Source: Nocardioides luteus (lineage in GTDB: Bacteria; Actinomycetota; Actinomycetes; Propionibacteriales; Nocardioidaceae). From it: a stretch of DNA of 64,000 nucleotides. Position 1 is the stretch's first letter. Every line of letters starts with the position of its first letter. The DNA is taken from assembly GCF_015752315.1 (NCBI RefSeq), contig NZ_JADOVJ010000001.1:5262501-5326500 (forward strand). The letters are read 5' to 3'. Position numbers and translations under genes: made by a program. The notes beneath the pieces are model-generated. The model saw only the letters and a program-made list of their open reading frames with translations. It made no database searches and was not told where the DNA came from. This document shows, one piece after another, positions 31,601-39,503 of the stretch.

Positions 31601-32063
31601 GGTCGGCCTCCTTCTGGCCGAGGACGGCCTCGCCGAGGAGGTTGATGTTCAGGGAGACGCCGCGCTCGCGGATCCGCTCGATCTGCTTGCCGAGCCGCGC
31701 GTCGGAGGCGTCGATCAGCAGGTGACCCACCATCTGCCGCAGCGCACGGCGCGCCACCGGGATGACGAACCAGGGCGCCACCAGCGACATCATCGCGCCG
31801 AGCTTCACGCCCAGCTTCAGGTGCCAGGGCAGGAACGAAGGTACGTTGCCGGCCAGCTCTCGAAGGCTGGCGGCCGCCACGCGTACGTCCTCGGGGCGGA
31901 TCACCCGGTCCACGAACCCGACGGTGAAGTCGAGCCCGGACGGGTCCTTGAGGACGTCGGCGAGGCGCTGGGCGGCCGCAGCGGTGGGCTTGGTCGAAGC
32001 CTTCGCCAGCCAGCCGCGGACGAGGTGGTCGACCTCGGCGATGAGCGCGTCATTGGTGGTCAT
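28620..32063 (-). CDS. putA: Bifunctional proline dehydrogenase / P5C dehydrogenase
   Basis: 1147 residues. The N-terminal part (about 60-440) is the FAD-linked proline dehydrogenase barrel (YVSVKVSSPVAPHAVWAYDE; INLDMEEYRDLDMTIDVFTR; QAYLPDAMAAMMRLQEWSAA; KGANLPMEHVEASLHGWPVA). The second part (about 520-1000) is an aldehyde dehydrogenase with the catalytic cysteine in FGHAGQKCSAASLGI. Together they oxidise proline to glutamate with channelling of the intermediate. A C-terminal segment of about 140 residues follows. There is no N-terminal DNA-binding domain, so regulation is probably by the divergent LysR protein. ATG at 32063 is the first with family similarity. Confidence 0.95.
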   Translation of the reverse strand: MTTNDALIAEVDHLVRGWLAKASTKPTAAAAQRLADVLKDPSGLDFTVGFVDRVIRPEDVRVAAASLRELAGNVPSFLPWHLKLGVKLGAMMSLVAPWFVIPVARRALRQMVGHLLIDASDARLGKQIERIRERGVSLNINLLGEAVLGQKEADRRLAGIRKLLARDDVDYVSVKVSSPVAPHAVWAYDEAVEHVVERLLPLYTYAATSSAAGTKKFINLDMEEYRDLDMTIDVFTRLLDRPELADLEAGIVLQAYLPDAMAAMMRLQEWSAARRARGGAPIKVRLVKGANLPMEHVEASLHGWPVATWSTKQDSDTNYKRVLSWALTPERMANVRLGVAGHNLFDVAYAWILAGQRQVRDSVEFEMLLGMAEGQAEAVRETVGGLLLYVPVVHPKDFDVAIAYLVRRLEEGASTENFMSAVFDLNSSEALYQREKERFVRSLAAVDDSVPAPNRTQDRRTPVADDVQTVFENTPDTDPHLPGNREWGKAIIARVGSSTLGDQLVADHTLTSVEAVESVLEGAVGAQADWGRKTGAERAAVLRAAAVEVERRRAEWLEVGASECGKTLDQGDPEVSEAIDFLNYYATLAEELDAVDGARQVPVRLTLVTPPWNFPLAIPTGGVAAALAAGSAVVIKPAPQAQRCGSVLVETLWAAGVPKEVLRLVHVPENEVGRALIASPLVDRLVLTGAFDTAELFRSFRPDLPLLAETSGKNSLVVTPDADLDLAVKDLVYSAFGHAGQKCSAASLGILVGSVATSRRFRDQLIDAVTSLRVGYPTDPTVQVGPVIEPASGKLLKALTTLAPGETWLVKPRQLDDTGRLWSPGVKTGVKRGSEFHLTEYFGPVLGLISASSLDEALEIQNEVDYGLTAGIHSLDRAEISHWLDSVEAGNAYVNRGITGAIVRRQPFGGWKKSAVGAGTKAGGPNYLVGLSDWVSAPATELATPAPAVRSLVDWAARLQLDEIDMLKRGAGSDALAWEREFGAARDVSRLTAEVNVLRYSPVPVTIRYEGGAVEAEPETMTPIAHLLRVLAAGVAAGAPVTVSVATALDDETASLVRATGATYVVEDEAAWASFLSGPHAPSRVRLLGGSREAFAEASQGRVDVALYAQPVVEAGRVELLTFLREQAVSITAHRFGSPTPLVENLF

Positions 32064-32145
32064 AGTGCCGAGTATGCGACCGGAGTCACGTAAGATAAAG
32101 CGATGTTTGTTGGAGATTATTCGTAAGGAAAACTGAAGGAAGGCC
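32064..32145. promoter_or_regulatory. putA/lysR divergent promoter region
   Basis: 82 bp separate the two starts. The sequence is AT-rich and holds the repeat CGTAAG twice (near 32085 and 32124), each followed by A-rich DNA, suitable for LysR-type binding. GAAGGAAGG serves the LysR gene. Function inferred from the divergent layout. Confidence 0.45.
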
Positions 32146-33063
32146 ATGCTCGACGTCCGCCGCCTCCGACTCCTCGCCGAGCTCGCCGCGCGCGGGACGC
32201 TGGCCGAGGTCGCCGAGGCCCTCCACCAGAGCCCGTCGTCGGTCTCCCAGCAGCTCGGTCTGCTCGAGCGGGAGGTCGGTGTCCCCCTGCTTACTAAGGC
32301 GGGAAGACGGGTCCAGCTCACCGCCGCGGCCGAGGTGCTCGTCGAGCACACGACCGAGATCCTGGCCCGGCTCGAGGCCGCCGAGGCCGCGGTCACCGCG
32401 CTCGGCGACGAGACCGCCGGGACGGTGCGGGTCGCCGTCTTCCAGTCCGTGGCCCTCGCCTACATGCCGCAGGCGCTCGCCGACCTGACCCGGCGTCACC
32501 CGAGGCTGCGGGTCATGCTGTCGCAGCGTGCGCCCGAGCAGGCGCTCAACGACCTCGCCCTGCGCGAGCTCGACCTGGTGGTCGCCGAGCACTACCCCGA
32601 CCACGGCGCACCGCACTTCGACGGTCTCGACCGCCAGCCGCTCACCACCGACCGGCTCCGGCTGGCCGTCCCGCCCGACGGCTCCGGAAGGATCTGGGAC
32701 GCCATCACCTCGCTCGCCGACGCCGGCCGTGTCCCGTGGGCGATGGAGCCGCCGGGCACGGCGTCACGTCACTGGATCGAGGAGCAGTGTCGCCGGGCGG
32801 GCTTCGAGCCCGAGGTCCGCTACGAGACCGACGACGTCGAGGCCCACGTCGCGCTGGTCGAGTCCGGCAACGCGGTCGCCCTGCTCTCCGACCTGATGCG
32901 CGTGCGCCACCGGACCGCGGTGCGGCTGATCGAGCTGCCGGGGTCCCCGCGGCGTACGGTCTTCACCGCCACCCGCACCGCCATCGCCGACTCCCCAGGC
33001 ATCATCGCGTGCCGGGCCGCGCTGGGCCGGGTGGTGCCGGCAGATCTCACACTGCCGACCTGA
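32146..33063 (+). CDS. LysR family transcriptional regulator
   Basis: 305 residues. The N-terminal helix-turn-helix is typical (LRLLAELAARGTLAEVAEAL; HQSPSSVSQQLGLLEREVGV; PLLTKAGRRVQLT), followed by a linker helix and a two-lobe effector domain (GTVRVAVFQSVALAYMPQAL; ESGNAVALLSDLMRV). The position opposite to putA suggests a proline- or P5C-responsive activator of proline breakdown, as found for other LysR proteins beside putA in actinobacteria; the ligand is inferred. Confidence 0.9.
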   Translation: MLDVRRLRLLAELAARGTLAEVAEALHQSPSSVSQQLGLLEREVGVPLLTKAGRRVQLTAAAEVLVEHTTEILARLEAAEAAVTALGDETAGTVRVAVFQSVALAYMPQALADLTRRHPRLRVMLSQRAPEQALNDLALRELDLVVAEHYPDHGAPHFDGLDRQPLTTDRLRLAVPPDGSGRIWDAITSLADAGRVPWAMEPPGTASRHWIEEQCRRAGFEPEVRYETDDVEAHVALVESGNAVALLSDLMRVRHRTAVRLIELPGSPRRTVFTATRTAIADSPGIIACRAALGRVVPADLTLPT

Positions 33064-33073
33064 CCCGGACCGG

Positions 33074-33742
33074 TCAGCCGAGGAGCTCCTCGAGCGGCTG
33101 GTCGTGGTCGATCGAGAGCCCGTACGCCATCGCGCGGGTGTCGATCATCGCCAGGACGGCCTCGGTGACGACCGAGGTCAGATGCTCGGCGTCGGGGATT
33201 CCCTCGCCGAGATGGACCCAGCGGCGTACGGCACCGAAGACCATCCCGATCAGGCCGTAGATCAGCGGGTCCACAGCCTTCTTGTCGACCTCGGAGATCG
33301 TCACGCCGCCCAGCTCGAACGCCGCCAGCATCAGCTCCTTGATCCGCTCCGCGACTCGGTCGAGGCCCTGCTGCAGCGGCCCGGTGCCGTTCGGCGCGGT
33401 GTCGACGTCGGCCACCTGGTGCAGGAGCGGGTGCTCGAGCGCCCAGTTGACGTAGGCACCGACGGTGCGGGAGATGATCTGCCGGATCGATCCGGTCAGC
33501 TCCATCGCCGGGAAGAGCTTGGCCCAGAGACCGGCGAGGATGTCGGCCTGGATGGCGAGGTCGAGCTCGCGACGGTCGGCGAAGTGACGGTAGACCACGG
33601 ACCGGGAGAGCCCGGCGGCCTGGCCGATCGCCTGCAGGCTGACGTTGACGCCCTCGGTCTCGATCAGACCGATCGCGGCGTCGACGATGCGCTTTCGTCG
33701 GTCATCGTTGTGACGCTTCCAGCGAACTGCCCTGCCATCCAT
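33074..33742 (-). CDS. TetR family regulator, EthR-like context
   Basis: 222 residues; residues 14-60 form the helix-turn-helix (RRKRIVDAAIGLIETEGVNV; SLQAIGQAAGLSRSVVYRHF) and the rest is the all-helical ligand domain. A perfect operator GTGGGAC-7-GTCCCAC starts 2 bp before its ATG. It is followed in the opposite direction of transcription order by an EthA-like monooxygenase on the same strand (the monooxygenase gene is upstream, ending at 33826), so the pair mirrors the EthR/EthA arrangement, except that here both genes share a strand. Confidence 0.85.
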   Translation of the reverse strand: MDGRAVRWKRHNDDRRKRIVDAAIGLIETEGVNVSLQAIGQAAGLSRSVVYRHFADRRELDLAIQADILAGLWAKLFPAMELTGSIRQIISRTVGAYVNWALEHPLLHQVADVDTAPNGTGPLQQGLDRVAERIKELMLAAFELGGVTISEVDKKAVDPLIYGLIGMVFGAVRRWVHLGEGIPDAEHLTSVVTEAVLAMIDTRAMAYGLSIDHDQPLEELLG

Positions 33743-33743
33743 G

Positions 33744-33764
33744 GTGGGACCATCGTAGTCCCAC
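33744..33764. promoter_or_regulatory. TetR operator palindrome
   Basis: GTGGGAC (33744-33750) and GTCCCAC (33758-33764) are perfect inverted repeats spaced by 7 bp, directly in front of the TetR start at 33742. Likely autoregulatory site. Confidence 0.6.
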
Positions 33765-33825
33765 GTACTTCACACCGGGCCTGGAATGCCTGTCACAGTA
33801 ATCACAGGCCCGGCGTCAGCACGGC

Positions 33826-35340
33826 TCAGCCGAACCGGATGACCCCGTCGGCGACCTGCGCCCCGAGCGCCTTCATGTCCACGAGGTAGTTCTGCTTCGC
33901 GGCCCACGGCGCCCGGTCACCGGCCTTCGGCATGAGCTCCAGCGAGCGCTGGATGTAGCCGGAGGCCAGGTCCATGAACGGCCGCTCCTCGACGTTCGGG
34001 TCCCGCGAGACCGAGGCGACCTCGTAGCCGTTCTCACCCATGAAGTCGAGCAGCCGGATGACGTAGTCGGTGACCAGGTCGGCCTTGAGCGTCCACGACG
34101 CGTTGGTGTAGCCGATCGTGTAGGCGAAGTTGGGCATCCCGGTGATCATCAGGCCCTTGTAGGCCATCTGGTCGGGCAGGCTGACCGGCTCGCCGTCGAC
34201 GGTGTAGTCGAGACCGCCGAAGAGCCGGAGGTTGAGACCGGTGGCGGAGATGACGATGTCGGCCTCGAGCGTCTCGCCGGACTCGAGCTCGATGCCCTTC
34301 GGCACGAACGTCTTGATCCGGTCGGTCACCACCGCGGCGTACCCCTCCCGGATCGACTTCATCATGTCGCCGTCGGGGACGAAGCAGATGCGCTGGTCCC
34401 AGGGGTTGTAGGGCGGGTTGAAGTGCTTGTCGACGTACGCGGTCGCCTCGTCCTTGGTCATCCCAGGACGGTCGCCGCGGGCGGTGAGGCCGTTGATCCA
34501 CTGGTCGCGGATCACCTTCTTGACGACACCGGGCGCCCGGCGGGCCAGCTGGTAGGTGCCGACGGTGAGGACGATGTTCTCCCAGCGCACCGTCTCGTGG
34601 CCGATCTTCTCGCGCACGCGCTTGAAGGGCAGCTTGCCGAGCAGCTTGAACGGCGCGGTGTTCAGCAGCGAGGCGATCGCGTCCTGGCCCGGACGGGAGA
34701 GGATGTACGTCGGGGTGCGCTGCAGCATCGTGACCTTCTCGGCACGTTCGCTGCCGGCACCGGCCAGGTTGGGCAGCAGGGTCACCGCGGTCGCGCCGGA
34801 GCCGATGATCACGACCTTCTTGCCGGCGTAGTCGAGGTCCTCGGGCCAGTGCTGCGGGTGCACGAAGGTGCCCTCGTAGTCGTCGAGGCCGGCGAACTCG
34901 GGCTGGTAGCCGTTGGCGTAGTCGTAGTAGCCCGAGCAGTTCCACAGGAACCCGGCGGTGATCTCGGAGGGGCCGTCGGCGGTCTCGACGGAGACCGTCC
35001 ACTGCTTGTCCTCGGTGCTCCACGCGGCACCGGTGACCTTGTGGCCGTAGTGGATCAGCTTGTCGACGCCGTAGTCCTTCGCCGTCTGGCGCAGGTAGTC
35101 ACGGATCTGGTGACCGTCGGCCAGCGCCTGCGCACTCTCCCACGGTCGCCACTTGAACGCGAACGTGAACATGTCGGAGTCGGAGCGGATGCCCGGGTAG
35201 CGGAACAGGTCCCAGGTGCCGCCACTGGCATCGCGCTGCTCGAGGATCGCGAGCGTCTTCCCGGGGAGGCGCTCGCGGAGCTGTGCGGCGGCGCCGATGC
35301 CGGAGACACCGGCACCGATGATCAGTACGTCGACATGCAT
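33826..35340 (-). CDS. Flavin-containing (Baeyer-Villiger) monooxygenase, EthA-like
   Basis: 504 residues. The FAD loop is VLIIGAGVSGIGAAAQL, followed by GGTWDLFRYPGIRSDSDMFT, a segment shared with mycobacterial EthA. The Baeyer-Villiger fingerprint appears as YEGTFVHPQHWPEDLDY, the NADPH loop as VVIIGSGATAVTLLPNLAGA, and the end as GYTNASWTLKADLVTDYVIR, all EthA-like. It should use FAD, NADPH and O2 to oxygenate ketones or thioamide-type compounds. The ATG at 35340 sets the Rossmann strand at residue 4. Preceded by 270 bp of AT-richer intergenic DNA shared with the divergent surface-protein gene. Confidence 0.92.
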   Translation of the reverse strand: MHVDVLIIGAGVSGIGAAAQLRERLPGKTLAILEQRDASGGTWDLFRYPGIRSDSDMFTFAFKWRPWESAQALADGHQIRDYLRQTAKDYGVDKLIHYGHKVTGAAWSTEDKQWTVSVETADGPSEITAGFLWNCSGYYDYANGYQPEFAGLDDYEGTFVHPQHWPEDLDYAGKKVVIIGSGATAVTLLPNLAGAGSERAEKVTMLQRTPTYILSRPGQDAIASLLNTAPFKLLGKLPFKRVREKIGHETVRWENIVLTVGTYQLARRAPGVVKKVIRDQWINGLTARGDRPGMTKDEATAYVDKHFNPPYNPWDQRICFVPDGDMMKSIREGYAAVVTDRIKTFVPKGIELESGETLEADIVISATGLNLRLFGGLDYTVDGEPVSLPDQMAYKGLMITGMPNFAYTIGYTNASWTLKADLVTDYVIRLLDFMGENGYEVASVSRDPNVEERPFMDLASGYIQRSLELMPKAGDRAPWAAKQNYLVDMKALGAQVADGVIRFG

Positions 35341-35612
35341 GTGGGTCACGTTACCCGGGAGTACGTGTTTGCGACACCCTGTCCCGCAAACTTTTGCAAG
35401 CAATTTGGATCTCAACTGGGAATCAACGACACGGCAAAACAACTGCCGCCCAACTTCCACATTCGCGCGCGAGGTCACTACGCTGCGGTCAGCAGCCGTG
35501 GGGGCGGCGAGCATCCACGGCGATTTCGGGGTCACTCACCCATCGCTTTCGGTGGCTGAGGCTGCATGCGGACCGCACGGTGCGGTCAAATGGTCTTCGA
35601 AAGGTTTTTCGA

Positions 35613-36452
35613 GTGTTGAGTTTCGTACGCGCCGGCGCGATTGTCGCGGGCGTCACCCTCGCCGGGCTCTCCGCGGCCCCGGCGTTCGCCACCGGTGGAT
35701 CCGACCCGGCGGGCAACAACGGCACCGTCAAGATCGAGGAGTACCTCGCCCCTGACGACGCTCCCGACACCACGCCGAACAACGATCCCCACCAGGACTG
35801 CAAGTTCGACATCGAGTGGTACGGCTTCGACAAGGGCGACGACATCATCTCGAAGGTCTCCTTCGAGCTGCAGGCGCCGACCGTCGACGGTGAGCTCACC
35901 GTGGACGGCGACCTCGAGGTCTTCGTCGGCGAGGACGACGCGTCCGGCGCCGGCACCGAGGAGGGCCTGGACGGCCGCGAGACCTACGTCCTCCACTCGA
36001 CCGGTGTCCCGCACCCCGAGCAGGGCTTCCACGTGAAGGTCACCGTCCACACCCCGGGCAGCCAGGGCAACGACACCAAGTCCAAGGTCTTCTGGTTCGA
36101 GAACTGCGGCGGCGACACGAACACCACGTCCCCGACGCCGACCCCGTCGCCGTCGGAGCCCGTGGAGTCCGAGTCGCCCTCCGAGGAGCCGTCGGAGGAG
36201 CCCTCCGAGTCCCCGTCCGAGTCCACCCCGGCCTCTGACGAGACCGAGCCGGCTTCCGACGAGTCCTCCGAGGCGCCGGTGACCGACTCCGAGGTCCCGA
36301 CCAACATCGACGCCGGTCTCGCCGGCGAGAGCGACTCGCCCGTGCCCGCGATGTGGCCGCTGCTGGCCATGCTCGCCGGTGCTGCCGCCGCCGGCACCGC
36401 GCTCGTCGTGGTCCTGCGTCGCCGCGCTGCCGCTCTGGTCCACAAGGACTGA
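35613..36452 (+). CDS. Membrane-anchored surface protein with acidic stalk
   Basis: 279 residues from GTG 35613. Residues 1-26 are a signal peptide (SFVRAGAIVAGVTLAGLSAA, cut after AFA). Residues 30-170 form a beta-rich domain with two cysteines (HQDCKFDIEWYGF and FWFENCGG), probably disulfide-bonded. Residues 172-245 are a Ser/Pro/Glu/Thr stalk, and 250-273 are a membrane helix (MWPLLAMLAGAAAAGTALVV) followed by RRRAAALVHKD. There is no LPxTG motif, so anchoring is by the helix. AAAGG lies before the start inside a small hairpin (TCGAAA/TTTCGA) that may limit translation. Function unknown. Confidence 0.7.
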   Translation: MLSFVRAGAIVAGVTLAGLSAAPAFATGGSDPAGNNGTVKIEEYLAPDDAPDTTPNNDPHQDCKFDIEWYGFDKGDDIISKVSFELQAPTVDGELTVDGDLEVFVGEDDASGAGTEEGLDGRETYVLHSTGVPHPEQGFHVKVTVHTPGSQGNDTKSKVFWFENCGGDTNTTSPTPTPSPSEPVESESPSEEPSEEPSESPSESTPASDETEPASDESSEAPVTDSEVPTNIDAGLAGESDSPVPAMWPLLAMLAGAAAAGTALVVVLRRRAAALVHKD

Positions 36453-36471
36453 GCCGAACCGCGCCACTGAG

Positions 36472-36513
36472 AACGGCGCGGCGTACGACCTCCGGGTCGT
36501 ACGCCGCGCCGTT
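36472..36513. terminator. Strong bidirectional terminator
   Basis: A perfect 19-bp stem, AACGGCGCGGCGTACGACC (36472-36490) with GGTCGTACGCCGCGCCGTT (36495-36513), TCCG loop, then TTCTCTTTCT. It separates the convergent surface-protein and CoA-transferase genes. Confidence 0.85.
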
Positions 36514-36539
36514 TCTCTTTCTGCTCCGCGGTCCGCTCG

Positions 36540-37718
36540 TCAGTCCTGGAACGCGGCGCCCTTCTCGATCAGCGCGTCGGCGTCGTCGATGCCCCACGCG
36601 GCGAGGGCCTCGCGGGTGTGCTGACCCGCACTGGCCGCCGGTCCCGCACCCAAGGTGGAGGCGGTGCGGCTGAACCGCGGGGCGGGGGCGGGCTGGGTGA
36701 CGCCGTGGTGGGTGACGTACGTCTGGCGGGCCTGCAGGTGCGGATGGGTCGCTGCCTCCGACGGGGTGAGGACGGGGGCGACGCAGGCGTCGGTGCCCTC
36801 GAAGAGCTCAGCCCACTCGGCCATCGTCTTCGACGCGAAGGTCTTGGCGAAGAGGTCGCGCATCTCGTCGTAGCGCTCCATCTCGTACTGGCCCGGGCAG
36901 ACGCCGTCGAGCCCGAGCCGGGTGACCAGCTCGGCGAAGAACTTACCCTCCAGCGCGCCGACCGCGACCTGGCGGCCGTCGGCGGTGTCGTAGAGCGCGT
37001 AGAACGGCATCGCGCCGTCGAGCAGATTGCTCTGCCGCTGCTCGTGCCAGGCGCCGGAGGCGAGCATGCCGGAGATCATCGTGGCGAGGTGGGCGGTGCC
37101 GTCAACGATCGCGGCGTCGACGACCTGCCCCTGGCCGGTGGTCCTGGCCTCGACCAGTGCGGCGAGGATGCCCATGACCAGGTAGGTCGATCCGCCACCG
37201 AAGTCACCGAGCAGGTTGAGCGGGAAGTGGGGTCGGGCGCGGTCCTGGCCGAGGCCGTTGAGCACGCCGGTGGTGGCGATGTAGGTGAGGTCGTGGCCTG
37301 CGGACTGGGCGAGCGGTCCGTCCTGGCCCCAGCCGGTCATCCGGCCGTAGACGAGGCGCGGGTTGCGCTCCAGACAGGCGTCGGGCCCCAGCCCGAGGCG
37401 GTCGGTGACCCCCGGGCGCAGCCCTTCGATGAGCACGTCGGCGCCCTCCACCAGACGCAGGACGGTCTCGACGGCATCGGGGTTCTTCAGGTCCAGCGCG
37501 ATGCTCGGGCGGCCCCGGGTGAGCAGGTCGCCGGCACCGCCGCCGAGCAGGTTGCCGCCCGGCCGGTCGACCCGGATCACGTCCGCCCCCATGTCCGCGA
37601 GGATGGTGCAGGCGTGCGGCCCCGGCCCGATCCCCGCCAGCTCGACGACCTTGACCCCGCGGAGGGGACCGGTGCCCTGGCCCAACGTCACTGTGGATTT
37701 CTCCGTCGACTCAGTCAT
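36540..37718 (-). CDS. CaiB/BaiF-type CoA transferase or alpha-methylacyl-CoA racemase
   Basis: 392 residues. The family N-terminus is clear (LRGVKVVELAGIGPGPHACT; ILADMGADVIRVDRPGG), with the catalytic-region block GHDLTYIATTGVLNGLG and the end DACVAPVLTPSEAATHPHLQ. The sequence GPGPHACTILADMGADVIRV and the overall length match alpha-methylacyl-CoA racemases, which invert 2-methyl branched acyl-CoAs before beta-oxidation. A start at 37718 is preceded by GAGGAT; an ATG at 37727 is too close to that site. Racemase is preferred over transferase with moderate certainty. Confidence 0.88.
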   Translation of the reverse strand: MTESTEKSTVTLGQGTGPLRGVKVVELAGIGPGPHACTILADMGADVIRVDRPGGNLLGGGAGDLLTRGRPSIALDLKNPDAVETVLRLVEGADVLIEGLRPGVTDRLGLGPDACLERNPRLVYGRMTGWGQDGPLAQSAGHDLTYIATTGVLNGLGQDRARPHFPLNLLGDFGGGSTYLVMGILAALVEARTTGQGQVVDAAIVDGTAHLATMISGMLASGAWHEQRQSNLLDGAMPFYALYDTADGRQVAVGALEGKFFAELVTRLGLDGVCPGQYEMERYDEMRDLFAKTFASKTMAEWAELFEGTDACVAPVLTPSEAATHPHLQARQTYVTHHGVTQPAPAPRFSRTASTLGAGPAASAGQHTREALAAWGIDDADALIEKGAAFQD

Positions 37719-37867
37719 GCCGGCCATCCTCGCAGGATCCGGCCTCCCGGAGTCCGGGTCCGGGGTCTGGATCCAGAGTCTGGAACCCTCCGCCCGGCCT
37801 GACCTGATCGCGGCGCTGAGTCCGCTACGCTCCGAGACACACTCGCCGGTGCACAGGAGCAGAGAAG

Positions 37868-39337
37868 TTGTCTCGGGAAATCCCCACATCCCCCCAGTCC
37901 CTCGCGTTCACCTCGGTCAGCCCGCTGACCGCGAACGATCCCCGCGAGATGGGTCCCTACGCACTGACCGGCCGCCTCGGCCACGGCGGCATGGGTGTCG
38001 TCTACCTGGGTGAGGACGCGGCGGGCATGCAGGCGGCGGTGAAGGCGATCCTTCCCGAGCTCACCTCCGACCCCGGCTTCCGCGCCCGGTTCGAGCGGGA
38101 GATCGCGGCCGCCAAGAAGGTGGAGAGCCGGTTCACCGCGCGGGTCCTCGACGCCGACCCCGATGCCGAGCAGCCCTGGATGGCGAGCCAGTACGTCGCA
38201 GACCCGCCCCTCAGCAAGCTGGTCAGCTCCGGTCAGCGTCTGCCCGAGATCGACGTACGCCAGCTGGTGGCCGGGGTCGCCGAGGCGCTCGCCGCGGTCC
38301 ACCGTGTCGGGCTGGTCCACCGCGACATCAAGCCGGGCAACATCCTCTACGGCGCCACCGACCCGTGCGTGATCGACATGGGCATCGCCCGCTCCGTCGA
38401 CGGCACCGCGCTGACCCAGACCGGCAAGGCGGTCGGCACCTACGGCTATCAGGCGCCCGAGCAGGTCCAGACCGGCACCTTCTCCAGCGCCGTCGACATC
38501 TGGGCGCTCGGTCTGGTTGCCTTCGTCGCCGCCACCGGGCGCTGGCCCTTCAGCGGCGAGATCGGCTCGATGGGGCATCTCCTCACGGGCGAGTCGCCCA
38601 ACCTGAGCCTGTGCCCGGTCTACCTGCGCCCGCTCGTCGCCGCGTGCCTGGCCGAGTCGCCGGCCGCGCGGCCCTCCGCCGCCGACATCCTCGCCACCAA
38701 CGGCGACTGGACCCTGCTGCCGGCCCCGGCCACCTCGGAGCAGGAGACCACCATCGGCGCGCCGCCGCCCGCGTTCACCGCAGGCGGGATCGCCCGTGCC
38801 CCGCGGCCTCCCGTGAGCCCCACCGACACCGCCGACCTGCCCACCCAGGCCCCCACGTTCGCCGAGCCCCAGCAGCCCTCCGGGCGTCGCTGGAAGATCG
38901 CCGGCCTCGCCGCCGCGGCGGTCGTCCTCGTGTCCGCCGGCGTGGCCGTCGCCGCCAACCCCGGCCTCCTGCCGGGCCAGGACGACACACCGAAGGTCGG
39001 CGAGGTGACCCCGTCCGCCGAGCCGACCACCGGCGAGAGCAGCACCGCGCCGACCACACCGGTCGGCGGCTCCGTGGAGACCGGGGACGATTCCGAGTTC
39101 GCCGAGCGGCCCGACAACGAGGACGCGGACGACGAGGGCGAGGTCGCTCCGAGCAGCGGTACGGACACCGGTGGCGACGTGACACCGTCCGAGACGACGG
39201 AGCCGACCGCGACGGTCCCCAGCGAAGAGGCCAGCGAGCCGGCCACCGAGACGCCGACCGCCGAGCCGACCGAGACCGCGACGGTCGAGCCGACCCCGGA
39301 GCCGACCGAGGAGCCGACGGCGACCGCCACTCCATGA
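37868..39337 (+). CDS. Membrane Ser/Thr protein kinase
   Basis: 489 residues starting at TTG 37868, seven bases after AGGAG. Residues 30-275 are the kinase domain: glycine loop GRLGHGGMGVVYLGEDA, lysine in AAVKAILPE, catalytic loop VHRDIKPGNILY, activation segment VIDMGIARSVDG (DMG in place of DFG), and PEQVQTGTFSSAVDIWALGL. Residues 341-362 are a membrane helix (IAGLAAAAVVLVSAGVAVAA). The external 125 residues are a low-complexity Thr/Pro/Glu stalk without PASTA repeats or any sensor fold, so what it senses is unclear. It is divergent from the CoA transferase gene. Confidence 0.9.
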   Translation: MSREIPTSPQSLAFTSVSPLTANDPREMGPYALTGRLGHGGMGVVYLGEDAAGMQAAVKAILPELTSDPGFRARFEREIAAAKKVESRFTARVLDADPDAEQPWMASQYVADPPLSKLVSSGQRLPEIDVRQLVAGVAEALAAVHRVGLVHRDIKPGNILYGATDPCVIDMGIARSVDGTALTQTGKAVGTYGYQAPEQVQTGTFSSAVDIWALGLVAFVAATGRWPFSGEIGSMGHLLTGESPNLSLCPVYLRPLVAACLAESPAARPSAADILATNGDWTLLPAPATSEQETTIGAPPPAFTAGGIARAPRPPVSPTDTADLPTQAPTFAEPQQPSGRRWKIAGLAAAAVVLVSAGVAVAANPGLLPGQDDTPKVGEVTPSAEPTTGESSTAPTTPVGGSVETGDDSEFAERPDNEDADDEGEVAPSSGTDTGGDVTPSETTEPTATVPSEEASEPATETPTAEPTETATVEPTPEPTEEPTATATP

Positions 39338-39503
39338 CGGCGTCTTCCGGCTCGTTCGGGGCCTGCTCGTAGAGGTTGGAGAGACCCCGGTCACACCCTG
39401 TCCGAGGTTGGATCGATCAAGGTGGCCGGGGCTGTCGCCATGCCGATAATCGAGCCTGGCGGGGTGTGCCGTCCCATCTTCCCGAGCAACCGAAAGTTGA
39501 GCT

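Noticed and set aside
32064..32145. Proline riboswitch or leader peptide before putA
   Set aside because: Only 82 bp between divergent starts, without a stable fold or short frame; LysR control is sufficient.
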